NCBI GenBank assembly: GCA_964579765.1
Contig: CAZOIK010000322.1
Coordinates: 1 to 21,533 of the forward strand
Direction of reading: 5' to 3'
Length of the DNA: 21,533 nucleotides
Source: DATNBT01 sp964579765
Lineage (GTDB): Bacteria > Acidobacteriota > Vicinamibacteria > Vicinamibacterales > CAVVIG01
In this document: positions 18,964-21,533 of the stretch, piece by piece
How positions within the stretch are numbered: the stretch's first letter is position 1
Layout: each line of letters opens with the position of its first letter
Notes under the pieces: model-generated
Told to the model about the DNA's origin: nothing
Database searches by the model: none
The model's input: the letters and a program-made list of their open reading frames with translations, nothing else
Program-made: the position numbers and the translations under genes

Positions 18964-19632
18964 ATGAAGAAAGTCTTCTTCCCGCTGGCAATTGTCGTGG
19001 CCGCGATGTTCGCGTACGCGCCGGTCGCGATCAACAAAGTCCCGCTCGAGTCCACGATGCTGCTCGTGCAGAAGATCTTCTACTTCCACTTCGCGACGTG
19101 GATGGCCATGACGGCGGCCATCGCGGTCTGCGGAGTGGCGAGCCTGATCTATCTCTTCAAAGGATCGAAGGTCGCCGACTGGTACGCCGTGTCGTCTGCC
19201 GAGCTCGTGGTGATCTTCGGCGTCTTCGGCCTCTTCAGCGGGTCGCTGTGGGGGCGGAAGGCGTGGGGCGTCTGGTGGCAGTGGGACGCGCGCGTCACCA
19301 TGGCGACGATGCTCGTGCTTGTGTTTCTGGGGTACCTGCTGGTGCGGAAGTACGGTGGGCCCGGCGCAGAGAAGCTCGCGGCGGCGATGGGCATCTTTGG
19401 CGCGGCCACCGCGCCGTTCGTCTACAAGTCGGTGGACTGGTGGCGGACGATTCATCCGCAGACGACCGTGGTCCGCACGCTCGGCGAGAAATTTCCGGCG
19501 GCGTGGGACCTGGTGCTGTACTGCACGGGCGCGTTTCTGGTGCTGACCGTGCTGCTGCTCGCGGCGCGCGTGCGACTCGAGGCGATGCGCAGCCGGCTCG
19601 ACGAGATGTATCTGGCTGCTGAGGACTACTGA
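18964..19632 (+). CDS. ccmC: Haem delivery protein CcmC
   Basis: A 222-residue inner-membrane protein of the haem-handling family with six TM helices. The WWD motif WGVWWQWD is at 101-108. The conserved periplasmic haem ligands are H42 (FYFHFATW) and H164 (WWRTIHP). It loads haem onto CcmE together with CcmD and CcmAB. The start codon follows ccmB by two bases, and the stop TGA overlaps the next ATG (TGATG). Length is close to the usual 240 residues. Confidence 0.94.
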   Translation: MKKVFFPLAIVVAAMFAYAPVAINKVPLESTMLLVQKIFYFHFATWMAMTAAIAVCGVASLIYLFKGSKVADWYAVSSAELVVIFGVFGLFSGSLWGRKAWGVWWQWDARVTMATMLVLVFLGYLLVRKYGGPGAEKLAAAMGIFGAATAPFVYKSVDWWRTIHPQTTVVRTLGEKFPAAWDLVLYCTGAFLVLTVLLLAARVRLEAMRSRLDEMYLAAEDY

Positions 19633-19862
19633 TGCTTGGGTTCCTGCTGGCAATTCTGCAACAGACGCCCGACGGCTTCGTGCCGGTCACGGGCACTCCG
19701 GTCACCGAACAGATTCCGGCCGCGCCGCTCGTCATCACCGCGTACGCGTTCTTTCTGCTGCTGATGGTCTTCTATCTCTGGACGATCTGGCGCCGGATCG
19801 GAAAAGTGGAGCGCGAGATGGACGCGCTCGAGCGCCGCCAGCACGAGAGCCACAAGCAGTGA
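19632..19862 (+). CDS. ccmD: CcmD-like small membrane protein
   Basis: A 76-residue protein with one TM helix (VITAYAFFLLLMVFYLWTIW, about 35-54) followed by a charged, helix-prone tail (RRIGKVEREMDALERRQHE), the pattern of CcmD. Its N-terminal 30 residues are longer than in typical CcmD. It directly follows ccmC with overlapping stop and start. CcmD stabilises CcmC and helps release holo-CcmE; sequence conservation in the family is low, so the call leans on topology and position. Confidence 0.82.
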   Translation: MLGFLLAILQQTPDGFVPVTGTPVTEQIPAAPLVITAYAFFLLLMVFYLWTIWRRIGKVEREMDALERRQHESHKQ

Positions 19863-20014
19863 CCGCCGGCCACTTCATCTTCATCCCCACCGTCCTGCTG
19901 GTCGGCATCGTCATCGGCTGGATCCTCGGCTCGCGCGCCGCGCGCGACGCCTACGCCGCCGAACTGCGGCGGCGCGAAGAACGGGCGGCGAAGAAGGCGG
20001 GACCGGCAGGATAG
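19859..20014 (+). CDS. Small single-TM protein at the ccm operon end
   Basis: A 51-codon ORF starting with a GTG that overlaps the ccmD-like stop (GTGA). It has one hydrophobic segment, HFIFIPTVLLVGIVIGWILG (about residues 5-24), then a strongly charged tail (RAARDAYAAELRRREERAAK). The topology resembles a second, shorter CcmD-like peptide. Position, overlap and a clean TM-plus-tail pattern support it as a real gene; function unknown. Confidence 0.65.
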   Translation: MTAGHFIFIPTVLLVGIVIGWILGSRAARDAYAAELRRREERAAKKAGPAG

Positions 20015-20055
20015 GCTGAAGCGCCAACATCGTCGAAGGCCGTTCCTGCCTATCC
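20009..20055. terminator. Inverted repeat between convergent operons
   Basis: GGATAGGC (20009-20016, including the stop codon of the small ORF) and GCCTATCC (20048-20055) are perfect 8-bp complements around a 31-base loop. Further out, GGACCGGCAGG on the left is imperfectly mirrored on the right to about 20075, with 9 extra bases. Lying between converging genes, it is a candidate bidirectional terminator; no T-run is present. Confidence 0.45.
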
Positions 20056-20078
20056 CGCCCCTCCTGCCCGTCCGGCCC

Positions 20079-20822
20079 TCAGCGACCGACGGCCAGGCGC
20101 TGCGCGAGGACGTCGGGCAAGCCGGCCTCGAGGATCTTCGTCTGCGTCGCTTCAATCGGATACGTCAACCGGAACAGCTCGACCCGGCGCATCGCCGTGT
20201 CTACGATCGCGTAGGCCGCACGCGGATCGCCGTCGCGCGGCTGGCCGACGGCGCCGGGGTTCACGAGGTACTTCGATCCGTCGAGTAGCGCGAAGCCGCC
20301 GTCCAGCTCCAGGGACCCGGCGAGCGCCTCGACGCGTCCGTTCGTGAGCGCGAACACCACGGGGAAATGCGTGTGGCCGAAGAGGCACAGCGGGCGCGTG
20401 GTGACCTTGAGCCCACGCGACGCGTCGAGCTCGTCGAAGATGTACGCGTCCTCGTCGAACGGCGAGCCGTGACACACCTCGACGAGGTCGTCCACGACAA
20501 TCGGACCCCGCGGCAGGGCGGCCAGCCATTCGCGATTCGCCGGCGTCAGGACGTCGTGCGTCCACAGCGCCGCGCGTCGCGCGACCGCGTTGAAACCGTC
20601 GGGCTGCTCGAGCCCGCACGCGACCTTGTCGTGGTTGCCGCGGATGATCGCGGCCGGCGCCAGCGCCTGCACACGCGCGATCACCGCGTTCGGATCCGGC
20701 CCGTAGCCGACCACGTCGCCGAGGACGAGCGTGCGATCGCACGCTCGAGGCGCCGCGTCGGCGAGACAGGCCTCGAGCGCCTCGAGATTGGCGTGAACGT
20801 CGGTCAGGACTAGATAGCGCAT
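20079..20822 (-). CDS. Metallophosphoesterase (calcineurin-like)
   Basis: A 247-residue dinuclear-metal phosphoesterase with the complete motif series: DVHAN (D8, H10), GDVVGYGPDP (D36), GNHD (N63, H64), CHGS (H118) and GHTH (H150, H152). It belongs to the YfcE/MJ0936-like group of soluble phosphodiesterases, whose physiological substrates are mostly unknown. The ATG at 20822 lies 6 bp after the aroK stop, so it is the last gene of the aroA-aroK transcript. Confidence 0.92.
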   Translation of the reverse strand: MRYLVLTDVHANLEALEACLADAAPRACDRTLVLGDVVGYGPDPNAVIARVQALAPAAIIRGNHDKVACGLEQPDGFNAVARRAALWTHDVLTPANREWLAALPRGPIVVDDLVEVCHGSPFDEDAYIFDELDASRGLKVTTRPLCLFGHTHFPVVFALTNGRVEALAGSLELDGGFALLDGSKYLVNPGAVGQPRDGDPRAAYAIVDTAMRRVELFRLTYPIEATQTKILEAGLPDVLAQRLAVGR

Positions 20823-20828
20823 GGCTCG

Positions 20829-21329
20829 TCAGGTCTCGATCCACTCGACCAGTTGATCGACCAGCGCTTCCACCGCCGGCCGGCCGGCGTCCAGCCGCAG
20901 GTGCGCCTGCGCGTACGCCTCACGACGCGCCTGGAAGAGCCGCTCGAAGTTCGCGCGGTCGGCGGCGAGCGGGCGGCGACCGTCCTGAGGGATACGCGCA
21001 ATCACCCGCTCGAGCGGCACATCGAGCCAGACGACCGCCCCGTCGGCTTTCATCAGGGCGCGGTTCTGCGGGTCCACGAACGTCCCGCCTCCCGCCGCGA
21101 CCACGGCGTGCCGCACGGGAAAATGATCGGCGAGCACGGCGCGCTCCACGGCTCGGAAGTGCGGCTCGCCGTGGCGGGCGAAGATCTCGGCGACCGACAG
21201 CCGTTCGCGCTGTTCGATGCGCTCGTCGATGTCGATGAACTGCCAGTCGAGCCGGCGAGCGAGGGCGCGGCCGACGCTCGTCTTGCCGGCCCCCATGAAG
21301 CCGACGAGGTAGATCTTGTCGGTCTTCAC
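20829..21329 (-). CDS. aroK: Shikimate kinase
   Basis: A 166-residue kinase that phosphorylates shikimate to shikimate 3-phosphate in aromatic amino acid synthesis. Walker A GFMGAGKTS is at 10-18, the DIDERIE motif at 33-39, the shikimate-binding R59 in HFRAVE, GGG at 80-82, lid R118-R119 in QDGRRPLA and R135-R136 near the C-terminus. The start is a GTG overlapping the aroA stop as GTGA, so the two are probably translationally coupled. Length is typical. Confidence 0.95.
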   Translation of the reverse strand: MKTDKIYLVGFMGAGKTSVGRALARRLDWQFIDIDERIEQRERLSVAEIFARHGEPHFRAVERAVLADHFPVRHAVVAAGGGTFVDPQNRALMKADGAVVWLDVPLERVIARIPQDGRRPLAADRANFERLFQARREAYAQAHLRLDAGRPAVEALVDQLVEWIET

Positions 21330-21533
21330 GCAACCAGGCGGCCGAGCGTGTCGAAAAACCCGGGATAGGAGATCACGACCGAGTCGGCGCCGACGATCTG
21401 CGACGGCGTCTGTCCCGCCAGCGCGGCGATCGCAAAGGCCATGGCCATGCGGTGGTCGCCGCGTGCGTCGGCCGGCCCCGTGCCGCGGGGGGACCGGCCG
21501 GCTTCGCCGGCCACGAACCCATCCGGCCGCTCG
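21326..21533 (-). CDS. aroA: EPSP synthase, C-terminal end (partial)
   Basis: The last 68 codons of 3-phosphoshikimate 1-carboxyvinyltransferase, running off the window edge. ARGDHRMAMAFAIAALAG and the closing VVISYPGFFDTLGRL are the family's C-terminal signature; upstream ERPDGF fits the strand before it. The loop between them (VAGEAGRSPRGTGPAD) is slightly longer than usual and is encoded partly by a palindrome at 21496-21512. It supplies the enzyme one step after AroK. Confidence 0.92.
   Translation of the reverse strand, partial: ERPDGFVAGEAGRSPRGTGPADARGDHRMAMAFAIAALAGQTPSQIVGADSVVISYPGFFDTLGRLVA
21496..21512. repeat. Palindrome inside the aroA 3' region
   Basis: GGCCGGC-TTC-GCCGGCC is a perfect 7-bp inverted repeat around three bases, within the codons for a variable loop of EPSP synthase. 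It may be chance in GC-rich coding DNA or an in-frame repeat like that in the thiolase gene. Confidence 0.4.

Overview
The window looks like chromosomal DNA of a high-GC soil bacterium, most likely Acidobacteriota (Vicinamibacteria-like). This rests on a TIGR03435-family secreted protein (a family strongly expanded in Acidobacteria), GC-rich third codon positions, many GTG starts with 4-bp GTGA/ATGA overlaps, and short REP-like palindromes. The taxonomic call is inference. Genes are tightly packed in four blocks.

(1) 1-1350: a tandem array of about 83 bp units at the window edge, a non-coding stretch, then a TIGR03435 secreted protein on the + strand. (2) 1351-9686, all - strand: a seven-gene signalling operon. 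In transcription order it encodes a REC-PAS-histidine kinase-REC hybrid, a YfiR-type periplasmic protein, a CHASE8/HAMP membrane histidine kinase, an Rcp1-like receiver, a TonB-dependent outer-membrane receptor, a CheY-like receiver, and a REC-HD-GYP-REC protein. The predicted path runs from outer membrane and periplasm (receptor, YfiR) through the membrane kinase and receivers to cyclic-di-GMP hydrolysis. This is the most interesting system here: it resembles the YfiBNR logic with the diguanylate cyclase replaced by a kinase.

(3) 9833-12216, - strand: a DUF721 protein, an acetyl-CoA C-acyltransferase (thiolase) and a 3-hydroxybutyryl-CoA dehydrogenase, i.e. a short acyl-CoA module. (4) 12239-20014, + strand: maf followed by a cytochrome c maturation (Ccm, System I) locus: ccmE, a ccmF-ccmH fusion, a CcmI-like zinc-ribbon membrane protein, a secreted/anchored protein of unknown role, a REP-like doublet, ccmA, ccmB, ccmC, a ccmD-like gene and a 51-codon single-TM ORF. 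CcmE carries Cys-x3-Tyr in place of the usual His-x3-Tyr haem ligand, and the CcmH cysteine motif is non-canonical, so this is a divergent System I. No ccmG is seen in the window.

(5) 20079-21533, - strand: the 3' end of aroA, aroK (shikimate pathway) and a metallophosphoesterase in one overlapping operon, convergent with the ccm locus. Very long antisense ORFs (up to 1000 codons) opposite real genes are GC-driven shadows and were not annotated.
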